64,000 nt of DNA, from contig NZ_FOAA01000007.1 of NCBI RefSeq assembly GCF_900109495.1, positions 1 through 64,000 of the forward strand, read 5' to 3'. Position 1 is the stretch's first letter, and every line of letters begins with the position of its first letter. The DNA is from Ectothiorhodospira marina (GTDB lineage: Bacteria > Pseudomonadota > Gammaproteobacteria > Ectothiorhodospirales > Ectothiorhodospiraceae). The position numbers were made by a program, and so were the translations under genes. Under the pieces are notes generated by a model. The model did no database searches. It was not told the origin of the DNA and saw only the letters and a program-made list of their open reading frames with translations. Of the stretch, positions 51,901-60,157 are shown in pieces.

Positions 51901-52237
51901 TGCCAAGTTCACGGCCACCTCCATGATCGGCATGATCGCCCTGGCAGGGATCATCGTGCGCAACTCCATCCTGCTGGTGGATTTCATCAACCATCAGGTG
52001 GAGCGTGGCATGGCCCTGGAGGATGCGGTGATCCGGGCTGGTGCCGTGCGCGCCAAACCCATTGTACTGACGGGGCTGGCCGCCATGATCGGGGCCGGTT
52101 TCATCCTGGATGATCCGATCTTCAATGGCCTGGCCATCTCCCTGATCTTCGGCATCCTGGTGTCCACCGTGCTCACCCTGCTGGTGATCCCGGTGCTGTA
52201 TTACAGCTACCTGAACGGGAGAGTGGCACGCACCTGA
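48965..52237 (+). CDS. RND family efflux transporter permease
   Basis: The 1090-residue inner-membrane pump has the RND layout: a first membrane helix (TPLLAIVGLLLGLFAVLVTP), a large periplasmic loop, a block of helices, a second loop and a final block. The proton-relay pair is in TM4, SIGILVDDAIVVVENIHRHM. In the equivalent of TM10 (GIIVRNSILLVDFINHQ) an Arg stands where AcrB has Lys. A charged insert (RRHAESRPPAEGGHGQGGSE) lies between the halves. It resembles the HAE-1-like family; the substrate cannot be read. It is coupled to the adaptor by ATGA overlap. Confidence 0.9.
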   Translation: MSDADKDGAMGISGRIARTFLTSQITPLLAIVGLLLGLFAVLVTPREEEPQIDVTFANVFIPFPGASVEEVEQLVSIPAQQVLSEIEGLEHVYSTSRPGMSVLTVQYEVGEGRTDAIVRLYNQIFSNQDWLPQRLGVGQPIIKPKGIDDVPIVAFTLWTEDRQRSAHDLQRVAHTVETELKRVAGTRDIYTIGGPDHVVQVTLDPQRVAGFGLSLDDLRQALQAGNVSRDAGALVRDNQEIPVQAGTFLSSEAQVASLVVGVHEGAPVYLSDVAQVRQGPASPHQYVSFGWGAGSEAGALPGHSEPAVTIAVAKQPGTNAVDIADQLMTRMDQLRGTHIPDDVQVTVTRNYGKTADDKARTLIKKLILATASVVLLVWLALGWREAIIVGTAVVITLAVTLFASWAYGFTLNRVSLFALIFSIGILVDDAIVVVENIHRHMQMGRKKLLEAIPLAVDEVGAPTILATFAVIAALLPMAFVTGLMGPYMSPIPINASMGMLISLAVAYVVTPWMTYKLLRRHAESRPPAEGGHGQGGSEEASAGLMRVSETLLGSFLRGGGARYRRWGLYGGMVLLILASVSLVYVQAVVLKMLPFDDKSEFQVVLEMPEGTSLERTSRVLHEMGDYLSTVPEVHDYQVYAGTASPINFNGLVRQYYLREGAHLGDLQVNLAQQKERSRKSHEIARDVREPLREIADRYGARVQVVEVPPGPPVRAPIVAEIYGPDYAGQMALAGELRQMFEDTPGVVDVDDSVEYPGPRLILEVDREKAALMGVSQTAIAQAVDTVLAGEDVSFLFGANVKYAVPIRLEFDTADKAGLETVLGLRVRSMDGGLVPLSELVNVVETTRERSIHHKDLLPVVFVTADMAGRLDSPLYGMFDLVFQLGDKPLAHDEPLEQFFIQQPDDPYQYSIKWDGEWQVTYETFRDMGLAYSVGLVLIYLLVVAQFRSYVVPLIIMAPIPMTVIGVMPGHALLDGLVMDAKFTATSMIGMIALAGIIVRNSILLVDFINHQVERGMALEDAVIRAGAVRAKPIVLTGLAAMIGAGFILDDPIFNGLAISLIFGILVSTVLTLLVIPVLYYSYLNGRVART

Positions 52238-52246
52238 TCCCTTGAA

Positions 52247-52273
52247 CCCCCTCTCCCCGCTGGGGAGAGGGGG
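52247..52273. terminator. Bidirectional hairpin between the RND pump and SDR genes
   Basis: CCCCCTCTCCCC and GGGGAGAGGGGG form a perfect 12-base stem around GCT. It lies between the stop codons of two convergent genes (52237 and 52279), so it can end both transcripts. The sequence is related to the CTCTCCC elements near the soe genes. Confidence 0.7.
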
Positions 52274-52278
52274 TCGTC

Positions 52279-53151
52279 CTACCGGTTCTCCCCTCGCGAC
52301 ACCCCCCTCAACACCCAATCCAGCCCCCGCGTGGGCAACACCCGCCGAAGCGTGCCGAACAAATAGGTGGGCACCGTCACGTAATACCGCGCCCGCGGCC
52401 TGGGGCTCTCCAAGGCATGGATCAGCTTCCTCACCACCGCTTCCGACGGCAAGGTGAAGGGTGCCGCCGGTCCCGCCTTGGTCAGGCGCTGCTCCGCAGC
52501 CGCATATTGCTCCCGAAACACACTGTTCTCCCGATCGATGTGGGCCGCCAGGGCCGCATGGGCATTGGCCCGAAAACGGCTGCTGATGGGCCCCGGCTCG
52601 ATCAGGCTCACCTGCACGCCGCTGCCGTGCAGTTCCAGGCGCAGGGTATCGGTGAGGCCCTCCAGGGCAAACTTGGAGCAGTTATAGGCGCCGCGAAAGG
52701 GCAGAGCCACCAGGCCCAGGACCGAGCTGTTCTGTACAATGCGACCTGCCCCCTGTTCACGCATCACAGGGATCACGAGATTGGTCAGTTCCAGCCACCC
52801 CAGCAGATTGGTCTCCAGTTGTTGGCGCAGCACGTCCCGGGTGAGATCCTCCACCGCCCCGGGCTGCCCGTAGGCCCCGTTATTGAACAGGGCATCCAGC
52901 CGCCCACCGGTGGCTTCCAGCACCGTGTCCACTGCCATCTGGATGGAAGTGGAATCGGCCAGATCAAGGGGTAGCGCCTCCAGCCCTTCCTCGCGCAGCC
53001 GCGCCACATCTTCCTCACGTCGCGCCGTGGCAAACACCCGGTAACCCCGGTGCGCCAGCGCATGAGCAGCGCAGTGGCCAATCCCTGAGGAGCAGCCAGT
53101 GATGAGGATGGTGCGTTCGTTGGGTGATGGGGCAGGGGAGGGGCTCGTCAT
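52279..53151 (-). CDS. Short-chain dehydrogenase/reductase
   Basis: The 290-residue protein is a classical SDR: the cofactor loop TILITGCSSGIGHCAAHAL near residue 14, NNGAYG (a variant of NNAG), the catalytic Ser in NSSVLGLVALPFRGAYNCSK, and Tyr-Lys in YNCSK. No acidic residue after the second strand is clear; the ATARREEDVARL segment suggests NADP. The substrate is unknown. An ATG at 53151 is preferred to one at 53181, but both are possible. Confidence 0.88.
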   Translation of the reverse strand: MTSPSPAPSPNERTILITGCSSGIGHCAAHALAHRGYRVFATARREEDVARLREEGLEALPLDLADSTSIQMAVDTVLEATGGRLDALFNNGAYGQPGAVEDLTRDVLRQQLETNLLGWLELTNLVIPVMREQGAGRIVQNSSVLGLVALPFRGAYNCSKFALEGLTDTLRLELHGSGVQVSLIEPGPISSRFRANAHAALAAHIDRENSVFREQYAAAEQRLTKAGPAAPFTLPSEAVVRKLIHALESPRPRARYYVTVPTYLFGTLRRVLPTRGLDWVLRGVSRGENR

Positions 53152-53223
53152 GATGCGGGGGACTCGCGATACGTTGGCCATGTTGATGGCTTGGCGCTGG
53201 AAGTGTTTCGACCGGAGTAGGAT

Positions 53224-53601
53224 TCAGTACGTCAGCGTCACCACCCCATCCTCCGCCACCTCGCCGATGAAGGCCCCGCCGCCGCGCTTGCCGTCCAGTT
53301 CCGGGATGGCGTTGGTATCATCCAGACCGTGTTCCCCCATGGCGCCGGCGCAGGCATAGAACTTCACGCCCGCCTCATGGGCATCCTTCATGAAGTCGTA
53401 CACGGACTTTTCCCGGGCCTCTCCGGGGAAGAGGGTTTCCGCCACGCCCCGCTTGAGCAGTTGCGTGGTTTCGGCGGCGAAGTAGATCTCCACTTCCAGG
53501 TCCATGGCTGCGGCCACGGTGGCCTGGAAGAAGGGTGCGCCCAGGGTGCCCGGTGCATCCAGGCGGGTGTTGAGCAGCATGATCAGGATCTTCTCGGTCA
53601 T
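53224..53601 (-). CDS. DsrE family protein
   Basis: The 125-residue protein belongs to the DsrE/F-like fold (MTEKILIMLLNTRLDAPGTL, AAMDLEVEIYFAAETTQLLK). It has a single cysteine, C84, in FYACAGAMGEHGL, at the place where DsrE3-type sulfur-transfer proteins have a conserved cysteine. This suggests a role in sulfur trafficking, which would fit the soe genes nearby, but it is an inference. A GAGGAG site six bases before the ATG at 53601 decides the start. It lies alone between the SDR gene and the divergent fmdB-type gene. Confidence 0.8.
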   Translation of the reverse strand: MTEKILIMLLNTRLDAPGTLGAPFFQATVAAAMDLEVEIYFAAETTQLLKRGVAETLFPGEAREKSVYDFMKDAHEAGVKFYACAGAMGEHGLDDTNAIPELDGKRGGGAFIGEVAEDGVVTLTY

Positions 53602-53607
53602 TTCCGT

Positions 53608-53613
53608 CTCCTC
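53608..53613 (-). promoter_or_regulatory. Ribosome binding site deciding the DsrE-family start
   Basis: On the minus strand GAGGAG lies six bases before the ATG at 53601, which rules out an upstream in-frame ATG at 53676. Confidence 0.7.
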
Positions 53614-53681
53614 TTGGGGCTTGCAAAATTCCTCATTGCCCCCATAACCCAAAAGACGCGCCATTGCGCCCCCCAAGGCAG

Positions 53682-53687
53682 TATAAT
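53682..53687 (+). promoter_or_regulatory. -10 box of the fmdB-type gene
   Basis: A perfect TATAAT lies 38 bases before the ATG at 53726. No good -35 box is seen at the usual distance, so activation by another factor is possible. Confidence 0.5.
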
Positions 53688-53725
53688 TCGCGCACGATCA
53701 GACCGCCCCATACGGAGACCCGACC

Positions 53726-54019
53726 ATGCCCATCTACGAATACGAATGCAATGCCTGTGGCCACCGCATGGAGGCCATGCAGAAGATTGCCGATGCCCCG
53801 CTGGTGGACTGCCCCGCCTGCAACACCCCCCAGTTGCGCAAGCTGGTGTCTGCCAGCGCCTTTCGTCTGGGGGGTAGCGGCTGGTATGAAACCGACTTCA
53901 AAAAGGACAACAAACGCAATCTCAAGGAGGGCGACAAGGCCGCGCCATGTGCCGCAGACAGCGGCTCCAAATCCGAAGCATGCAGCGCCTGCCCCGCTGC
54001 CGCCAGCTCCGGGGGGTAA
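53726..54019 (+). CDS. FmdB family zinc ribbon protein
   Basis: The 97-residue protein begins MPIYEYECNACGHRMEAMQK and has the zinc ribbon CxxC...CxxC (CNAC and CPAC), then SASAFRLGGSGWYETDF, the family hallmark. The tail contains two further cysteine-rich bits (PCAADSGSKSEACSACP). FmdB-type proteins are thought to be regulators, but no target is known. DUF502 and aspS follow, a common order in Gammaproteobacteria. Confidence 0.9.
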   Translation: MPIYEYECNACGHRMEAMQKIADAPLVDCPACNTPQLRKLVSASAFRLGGSGWYETDFKKDNKRNLKEGDKAAPCAADSGSKSEACSACPAAASSGG

Positions 54020-54021
54020 CC

Positions 54022-54678
54022 TTGTCGGATAAACACAGCGGACCCGTGCAAAGCCTGCGACGCTATCTGATCGCGGGCCTGCTGGTCTGGGTACCCCTGG
54101 TGGCCACCGCGGCCATCATCAAGTTCATCCTCGACATGATGGACCGCACCCTGCTGCTGCTGCCGCCGGGGTGGCGGCCGGAGACGCTGCTTGGCTTTAC
54201 CATCCCGGGTTTCGGGGTGGTCATGGCCCTGGTGATCGTGTTCGCCACCGGCTTGGTGGTCGCCAACCTGCTGGGTCGCAAGCTGGTGGAGTTATGGGAG
54301 GCCATCCTGGCCCGTATTCCCCTGGTGAACACCATCTATTCGGCCATCAAGCAGGTGATGGAAACCCTGTTGGGGGCGGGGGGCGAATCCTTCCGCAAGG
54401 TCCTGCTGGTGGAGTACCCCCGCAAGGGCATCTGGACCCTGGGGTTTCAAACGGGCGCGGGCGTGGGCGAGGTACAGGCACGCACCGACAAGGATGTGGT
54501 CAGCGTGTTCGTCCCCACCACCCCGAACCCCACCTCGGGTTTCATCATTCTGGTGCCCCGTGATGAGGTGGTTGTGCTCGACATGACGGTGGAAGATGGC
54601 CTCAAGTTCGTCATGTCCCTGGGGGTGGTGGTGCCCCGGCATCCACCGCTCAACAAGGGTGACCCGGGCGCGAAATAA
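54022..54678 (+). CDS. DUF502 family membrane protein
   Basis: The 218-residue protein has two hydrophobic segments (YLIAGLLVWVPLVATAAI and FGVVMALVIVFATGLVVANL) and the family motifs IPLVNTIYSAIKQVMETLL and VFVPTTPNPTSGFIILVPRD. The function is unknown. The start is TTG at 54022, two bases after the preceding stop, giving MSDKHSGPVQSLRRYLIAG; this is the natural start although TTG is rare. It probably forms a transcript with the fmdB-type gene. Confidence 0.87.
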   Translation: MSDKHSGPVQSLRRYLIAGLLVWVPLVATAAIIKFILDMMDRTLLLLPPGWRPETLLGFTIPGFGVVMALVIVFATGLVVANLLGRKLVELWEAILARIPLVNTIYSAIKQVMETLLGAGGESFRKVLLVEYPRKGIWTLGFQTGAGVGEVQARTDKDVVSVFVPTTPNPTSGFIILVPRDEVVVLDMTVEDGLKFVMSLGVVVPRHPPLNKGDPGAK

Positions 54679-54699
54679 AGCCGCGAACCTCCCCCGTAC

Positions 54700-54719
54700 G
54701 GGCTGTTCGCGAACGGCCC
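54700..54719. repeat. Isolated TTCGCGAA palindrome
   Basis: GGGCTGTTCGCGAACGGCCC is a lone, slightly imperfect copy of the palindrome seen at 25-394 and 47397-47819. It lies between the DUF502 gene and aspS and may act in transcript ending. Confidence 0.75.
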
Positions 54720-54824
54720 TGGTGGATTCTCCGCGATCCCGGGCATTCGGCCTGGCGCGGAGGTATCCACAGCCTCGGCAGAGGCCTTTCCTGCGCGCCC
54801 TTCCGACCAACCACCCCTCCAGAC

Positions 54825-54854
54825 TTGCCACTCCAATTGGCAAGACCGTACCAT
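54825..54854 (+). promoter_or_regulatory. Candidate promoter and inverted repeat before aspS
   Basis: TTGCCA (54825-54830) and TACCAT (54849-54854) are 18 bases apart and match the consensus at five and four positions. An inverted repeat CTTGCCA-7-TGGCAAG (54824-54844) overlaps the -35 box, which could be an operator or a small hairpin. Confidence 0.4.
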
Positions 54855-54903
54855 TATCGGTTTTCCACAGCCTCAATCATTCAGGACACTTCAGGAATCC
54901 CCC

Positions 54904-56691
54904 ATGCGCTCCCATTACTGCGGTATCGTCGATGAGTCCCTGCTCGACCAGGAAGTGACACTGTGCGGCTGGGTCAATCGCCGTCGTGACCATGGGGGCG
55001 TGATCTTCGTGGATCTGCGTGACCGGGAAGGATTGGTGCAGGTGGTGTTCGATCCGGACCGCGCCGATGTCTTCGCCACCGCCGAGCGCATCCGCAGCGA
55101 ATATGTGCTGAAGGTGACGGGCCGGGTGCGTCGGCGCCCCGAGGGCACGGTGAACACCGATCTGCGCACTGGTGCGATCGAGGTGCTGGGCACCGGGCTG
55201 ACCGTGCTCAACACCTCCGAGACCCCGCCCTTCCAGTTGGACGAGGACGATGTGGGCGAGGAAACCCGTCTGCGTTATCGCTACGTGGATCTGCGCCGCC
55301 CCACCATGCAGATGCGTTTGCAGATGCGTGCCCGCATCACCGGCGTGCTGCGCCGTTTCCTGGAAGAGCATGATTTCCTCGACATCGAGACCCCCATGCT
55401 CACCAAGGCCACGCCCGAAGGAGCGCGAGACTACCTGGTGCCCAGCCGCACCCATCCTGGCAGCTTCTTTGCGCTGCCCCAGTCGCCGCAGCTGTTCAAG
55501 CAGCTGCTGATGATGTCCGGGCTGGATCGCTACTATCAGATCGTGCGCTGCTTCCGGGACGAGGACCTGCGGGCCGATCGTCAACCGGAATTCACCCAGC
55601 TGGATATCGAGACCTCCTTCATGGACGAGGAGGGCATCATGACCCTCATGGAAGAGATGGTGCGTGAGCTCTTCGCCCAGGTACTGGAAGTCCCCCTGCA
55701 CACCCCCTTCCAGCGCATGACCTATGCCGAGGCCATGCACCGCTTCGGCTCCGACAAGCCGGACCTGCGCATTCCTCTGGAGCTGACCGAGCTCACTGAC
55801 GTGATGGCGCCGGTGGAGTTCAAGGTCTTTTCCGGCCCGGCCAAGGACCCCCATGGTCGGGTGGCGGCCCTGCGTCTGCCCAAGGGCAGCGATCTCACCC
55901 GTAAGGAGATCGATGATTACACCCAGTTTGTGGGCCGTTACGGAGCCAAGGGGCTGGCCTATATCAAGGTTAACGACGTCAATGCGGGCCGCGAGGGCCT
56001 GCAGTCGCCCATCCTCAAGTTCCTGCCGGACGAAGTGGTGGTGGAGATCCTCAACCGGACCGAGGCTGAAGACGGTGATCTGGTCTTCTTCGGTGCCGAC
56101 AAGGCTCGGGTGGTGAATGAGGCCCTGGGTGCCCTGCGGGTGAAGCTGGGTCACGATCGCCACCTGGTGGAACGCGGCTGGCGACCCCTGTGGGTGGTGG
56201 ACTTCCCCATGTTCGAGATGGACGACAAGGACAATCGCTGGGTGGCGCTGCACCATCCTTTCACCGCGCCTCGGGTGGACAGCCCTGATGATCTTTCCGG
56301 CGATCCCGGCCACCTGATCTCCCGGGCCTACGATCTGGTGCTCAACGGCACGGAAGTGGGTGGCGGTTCGGTGCGTATTCACAACATGGCCATGCAGCAG
56401 AAGGTGTTCGAACTGCTGGGGATCGGCGAGACCGAGGCCCGGGAGAAGTTCGGCTTCCTGCTGGATGCCCTCAAATATGGCTGCCCGCCCCACGGCGGCA
56501 TCGCCTTTGGTCTGGACCGCCTGGTCATGCTCATGACCGGCGCCCAGTCCATCCGCGACGTCATGGCCTTCCCCAAGACCCAGACCGCCGCCTGCCCCCT
56601 CACTCAGGCCCCCGCCGAAGTCAGCGAGGCCCAACTGCGGGAACTGAACATCCGCCTGCGCCAGACGGGTGGAGAAAAGAAAGAGGGCTGA
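54904..56691 (+). CDS. aspS: Aspartate--tRNA ligase, probably non-discriminating (Asp/Asn)
   Basis: AspRS is a class II synthetase. The 595-residue protein has an N-terminal OB-fold ([20 protein letters not shown]), motif 2 ([21 protein letters not shown]), a GAD insert in the middle and motif 3 ([16 protein letters not shown]). It has H30 and G81, positions that mark enzymes that also charge tRNA-Asn in bacteria such as Pseudomonas aeruginosa. That points to an indirect Asn-tRNA route using GatCAB, though the genome needs to be checked. The length is typical. Confidence 0.96.
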   Translation: MRSHYCGIVDESLLDQEVTLCGWVNRRRDHGGVIFVDLRDREGLVQVVFDPDRADVFATAERIRSEYVLKVTGRVRRRPEGTVNTDLRTGAIEVLGTGLTVLNTSETPPFQLDEDDVGEETRLRYRYVDLRRPTMQMRLQMRARITGVLRRFLEEHDFLDIETPMLTKATPEGARDYLVPSRTHPGSFFALPQSPQLFKQLLMMSGLDRYYQIVRCFRDEDLRADRQPEFTQLDIETSFMDEEGIMTLMEEMVRELFAQVLEVPLHTPFQRMTYAEAMHRFGSDKPDLRIPLELTELTDVMAPVEFKVFSGPAKDPHGRVAALRLPKGSDLTRKEIDDYTQFVGRYGAKGLAYIKVNDVNAGREGLQSPILKFLPDEVVVEILNRTEAEDGDLVFFGADKARVVNEALGALRVKLGHDRHLVERGWRPLWVVDFPMFEMDDKDNRWVALHHPFTAPRVDSPDDLSGDPGHLISRAYDLVLNGTEVGGGSVRIHNMAMQQKVFELLGIGETEAREKFGFLLDALKYGCPPHGGIAFGLDRLVMLMTGAQSIRDVMAFPKTQTAACPLTQAPAEVSEAQLRELNIRLRQTGGEKKEG

Positions 56692-56723
56692 CCCTCTTTC
56701 CACCCCCGCCACCCAATAGTTCG

Positions 56724-56948
56724 AGCCCCTCTCCCGCTGGCCGGGGAAGGAAGATTGAGCCCCTCTCCCGCTGGCGGGAGAGGGGTTGGGGTGAGGGTGG
56801 AATACGGGCACGGTGCCCGCCGCCTACCCCTCATCCCCGGCCCTTCTCCCCACGGGGGAGAAGGGAGATTGGACCCCTCTCCCGCCAGCCGGAGAAGGAA
56901 GATTGAGCCCCTCTCCCGCTGGCGGGAGAGGGGTTGGGGTGAGGGTGG
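56724..56948. repeat. CTCTCCC/GGGAGAG BIME-like repeat cluster upstream of soeA
   Basis: A 44-base element containing CCCCTCTCCCGCTGGCGGGA occurs twice without change (56757-56800 and 56905-56948), each preceded by a degenerate copy (56724-56756 and 56871-56904). A related inverted hairpin (CCCTTCTCCCC-ACG-GGGGAGAAGGG) lies between, at about 56840-56865. The whole block is a partial tandem duplication. The gap 56692-57084 between aspS and soeA has no gene; only its last 130 bases, which are AT-richer, can hold the soeA promoter. Confidence 0.88.
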
Positions 56949-57084
56949 CTTATACCCAAATCAAAAACTTCCCTTTGAGTTGGTGCCCCGCAACCGGCAC
57001 ACTTTCACACCTGGATTCTGCTAAAAACCACCCTGAGCGGATCATCACCACACCCTACATAATCATAACGACAGGTGACGGGGC

Positions 57085-59985
57085 ATGAAGGCACTGCCGA
57101 AGTTTGAGGACCATTCCCGACAGGACACCCGGTACACCACGTGCTACATGTGTGCCTGTCGTTGCGGTATCAAGGTCACCGTCGAAGACAACAAGGTCCG
57201 CTATATCCAGGGCAACCGCAACCACCCGGTGAACAAGGGGGTGCTCTGCGCCAAGGGTAATGCCGGCATCATGAAGCAGCAGTCACCGGCACGGCTGCAA
57301 CAACCCCTGATGCGCAAGCCCGGTACGGAGCGGGGGGCGGGGGAGTTCGAACCCATCTCCTGGCACGATGCCCTGAATCTGCTCACCACGCGTCTGGCGA
57401 AGATCCGCGCCACCGACCCGAAAAAACTCGCCTTTTTCACCGGTCGCGACCAGATGCAGGCCCTCACCGGTCTGTGGGCCACCCAGTTTGGCACCATCAA
57501 CTGGGCGGCCCACGGCGGGTTCTGCTCCGTGAACATGGCCTCGGCGGGGCTGTACACCATGGGGCATGCCTTCTGGGAGTTCGGCGACCCGGACTGGGAA
57601 CACACCAAGTACTTCATGCTCTGGGGGGTGGCCGAAGATCATGCCTCCAACCCCATCAAGATGGGTATCGAACAGGTCAAGCGCCACGGCGCCAAGTTCG
57701 TTTCCGTGAACCCGGTGCGCACCGGCTATCAGGCGGTGGCCGACGAGTGGGTGTCCATCCGCCCGGGCACGGACGGCCTGCTGGCCCTGTCCATGATCCA
57801 TGTGCTGCTGCGCAACGACTGCATTGATCAGACCTTCCTGGTGCGCTACACCAACGCCCCGTGGCTGGTGGTGGACACCCCTGGGCAGAAGGGCCACGGT
57901 CTCATCCTCCGGGACAAGCAGGGCCAGCCCCAGTGCTGGGATCAGGAGGCCAACGCCGTTACCGACGCCTCCCAGGTGGAGATCCAGCCCGCCCTGTTCG
58001 GCGAATACACCGCCCCGGATGGTCGCCCGGTGAAGACGGTCATGACCCTGCTGGCCGAACGCTATCTGGATACGCAGTACGCCCCGGAGAACGTGGCCGA
58101 GCGCTGTGGCGTGCCCGCCGAGCAGATCGAGCGCCTGGCCCTGGAGATGGCCCACGTGGCCTTCAAGGAGACCATCGAGATCGAATGCGAGTGGACCGAT
58201 GCCTACGGTCGCACCCACGACCGCTTCGTGGGGCGCCCGGTCTCCATGCACGCCATGCGGGGTATCTCTGCCCACTCCAACGGTTTTCAGACCTGCCGCG
58301 CCATCCACCTGCTGCAGATCCTGCTGGGCACCATCGATGTCCCCGGTGGACATTTGTCCAAGCCGCCTTATCCCAAACACATCCCCCCGGGCATCAAGCC
58401 CGCCCGGGAGATGGCCCCCAACACGCCCCTCAAGAGCCCGCCACTGGGTTTTCCCACCGGCCCCGAGGACCTGGTGATCGACAAGCAGGGCAATCCCTTG
58501 CGCATCGACAAGGCCTATTCCTGGGATGCCCCCATGGCCAACCATGGCCTGATGCACATGGTGATCACCAATGCCGTGAAGGGGGATCCGTACCCCATCG
58601 ATACGCTGATCCTGTTCATGGCCAACATGACCTGGAACTCCAGCATGAACACCCGTCAGGTGATGGACATGCTGCGGGAGAAGGGCGAGGACGGGGAATA
58701 CAAGATCCCCTTCCTGGTGGTATCCGACGCCTTCCACTCGGAGACGGTCAACTTCGCCGATCTGGTGCTGCCGGATTGCACCTATCTGGAGCGGCACGAC
58801 ACCATCTCCATGCTGGACCGCCCCATCTCCGAACCCCACGCGGCGGCGGACTCCATCCGCCAGCCCATTCTGGAGAAGGATCGGGATGTACGTCCCTGGC
58901 AGGAGGTGCTGGTGGATCTGGCCGGGCGGCTCAAATTCCCGGCGTTCACCGGTGAAGACGGCAAGCCCCGCTATACCTCCTATCAGGACTTCATCGTCAA
59001 CTTCCAGAAAGAGCCGGGCATCGGCTTTCTGTCCGGCTGGCGAGGGGAGCAGGGCGATCAGGGGCTTCGCGGCGAGCCCAATCCGCGGCAGTGGGAGGCC
59101 TATGCCGAAAACCAGTGCTTCTTTGTGCATCATCTGGAAGACAGCCAGAAATATTACCGCTACTGCAACCAGGATTACCTGACCCTGGCCCGGCATGCGG
59201 GCTGGGTGGGGTCCACCGACCCCATCGTGCTGGAGTTGTACTCCGAGACCCAGCAGCGCTTCAAGCTGGCGGGGCAGGGGCTCTATGACGGGCCAACCCC
59301 CACTCGCGAGGAGCACAAGGAGCGGCTCACCCGCTACTTTGATCCGTTGCCTATCTGGTATCCCCCGCTGGAACACGGCCGCATTGATACCGATGCGTAT
59401 CCCTTCCATGCCATCACCCAGCGCCCCATGTTCATGTACCACTCCTGGGATTCCCAGAACGCTTGGCTGCGGCAGATCTGTGCCGGCAATCGGCTATACA
59501 TGAATCGGGGGCGGGCCCAGTCCATGGGCATTGAGGACGATGCCTGGGTCTGGGTGGAGTCCCACCACGGCCGCATTCGTGCCCAGGTGAAACTGATCGA
59601 AGCGGTGGAGCCGGACACGGTCTGGACCTGGAACGCCATCGGCAAGCAGGCCGGCGCCTGGGGGCTGTCAACGGATGCAGATGAATCCCGCAAGGGCTTC
59701 CTGCTCAATCACCTGATCTCCGAGTTGCTGCCCCAGCAGGGGGACGGACTGGACAATGTCACCAATTCCGACCCCATCACCGGCCAGGCGGCCTGGTATG
59801 ACCTGCGCGTGAAGATCACCCCCGCCAAGCCGGGGGAGGTGGGTTCCTGGCCCCAATTCGATCCGGTGAAACCTCTGCCGGGCATGGGGGTATCGCCCAG
59901 CGCTGTACGCTATCAAACGCACCGTGGCGTGAATCTGAAACGCGGCCTCTGGGATGTACTGACGCGGGGCAAGCACCGGCGGTGA
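57085..59985 (+). CDS. soeA: Sulfite dehydrogenase (quinone) molybdopterin subunit SoeA
   Basis: SoeA oxidises sulfite to sulfate at a bis-MGD molybdenum centre, and the electrons pass through SoeB to membrane SoeC and quinone. The 966-residue protein has an N-terminal [4Fe-4S] motif, C20, C23, C27 and C55, in a DMSO-reductase family fold (LAFFTGRDQMQALTGLWATQ, HGGFCSVNMASAGLYTMGHA, LPDCTYLERHDTIS). It has no twin-arginine signal, so it should stay in the cytoplasm, as in Allochromatium vinosum. soeB and soeC follow on the same strand. Polysulfide or other DMSO-reductase family roles are the alternatives. Confidence 0.87.
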   Translation: MKALPKFEDHSRQDTRYTTCYMCACRCGIKVTVEDNKVRYIQGNRNHPVNKGVLCAKGNAGIMKQQSPARLQQPLMRKPGTERGAGEFEPISWHDALNLLTTRLAKIRATDPKKLAFFTGRDQMQALTGLWATQFGTINWAAHGGFCSVNMASAGLYTMGHAFWEFGDPDWEHTKYFMLWGVAEDHASNPIKMGIEQVKRHGAKFVSVNPVRTGYQAVADEWVSIRPGTDGLLALSMIHVLLRNDCIDQTFLVRYTNAPWLVVDTPGQKGHGLILRDKQGQPQCWDQEANAVTDASQVEIQPALFGEYTAPDGRPVKTVMTLLAERYLDTQYAPENVAERCGVPAEQIERLALEMAHVAFKETIEIECEWTDAYGRTHDRFVGRPVSMHAMRGISAHSNGFQTCRAIHLLQILLGTIDVPGGHLSKPPYPKHIPPGIKPAREMAPNTPLKSPPLGFPTGPEDLVIDKQGNPLRIDKAYSWDAPMANHGLMHMVITNAVKGDPYPIDTLILFMANMTWNSSMNTRQVMDMLREKGEDGEYKIPFLVVSDAFHSETVNFADLVLPDCTYLERHDTISMLDRPISEPHAAADSIRQPILEKDRDVRPWQEVLVDLAGRLKFPAFTGEDGKPRYTSYQDFIVNFQKEPGIGFLSGWRGEQGDQGLRGEPNPRQWEAYAENQCFFVHHLEDSQKYYRYCNQDYLTLARHAGWVGSTDPIVLELYSETQQRFKLAGQGLYDGPTPTREEHKERLTRYFDPLPIWYPPLEHGRIDTDAYPFHAITQRPMFMYHSWDSQNAWLRQICAGNRLYMNRGRAQSMGIEDDAWVWVESHHGRIRAQVKLIEAVEPDTVWTWNAIGKQAGAWGLSTDADESRKGFLLNHLISELLPQQGDGLDNVTNSDPITGQAAWYDLRVKITPAKPGEVGSWPQFDPVKPLPGMGVSPSAVRYQTHRGVNLKRGLWDVLTRGKHRR

Positions 59986-59990
59986 ACCGG

Positions 59991-60110
59991 GCCCTCACCC
60001 CAACCCCTCTCCCGCGAGCGGGAGAAGGGCTCTAAACTTCCTTCTCCCCCAAGGAGTGAGAACTAACGCCCCCCTTCTCCCCTCGGGGGAGAAGGGACGG
60101 GGATGAGGGG
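59991..60110. repeat. BIME-like repeat between soeA and soeB
   Basis: This holds a CCCTCACCCCAACCCCTCTC hairpin (CTCTCCCGC-GA-GCGGGAGA) and then, inverted, CCCTTCTCCCC-TC-GGGGGAGAAGGG ending in GGACGGGGATGAGGGG. It fills nearly all of the 172-base gap and belongs to the same family as the blocks at 56724 and 60865. Confidence 0.88.
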
Positions 60111-60144
60111 AGCGGAGGGCACATGCCTTCGAGGCAGACGACTT

Positions 60145-60150
60145 GAGGAG
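60145..60150 (+). promoter_or_regulatory. Ribosome binding site of soeB
   Basis: GAGGAG lies seven bases before the ATG at 60158, which is preferred to an in-frame start five codons upstream at 60143. Confidence 0.7.
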
Positions 60151-60157
60151 CGATTCA

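Noticed and set aside
54877-56811. Open frame of 644 codons opposite aspS
   Set aside because: It covers a well-defined aspS and extends into repeats; no motif seen.
57283-59442. Long open frame (719 codons) on the minus strand opposite soeA
   Set aside because: The plus strand encodes a clear SoeA. The antisense translation is rich in His, Gly and Gln without any family motif, as expected for the reverse of a high-GC gene.
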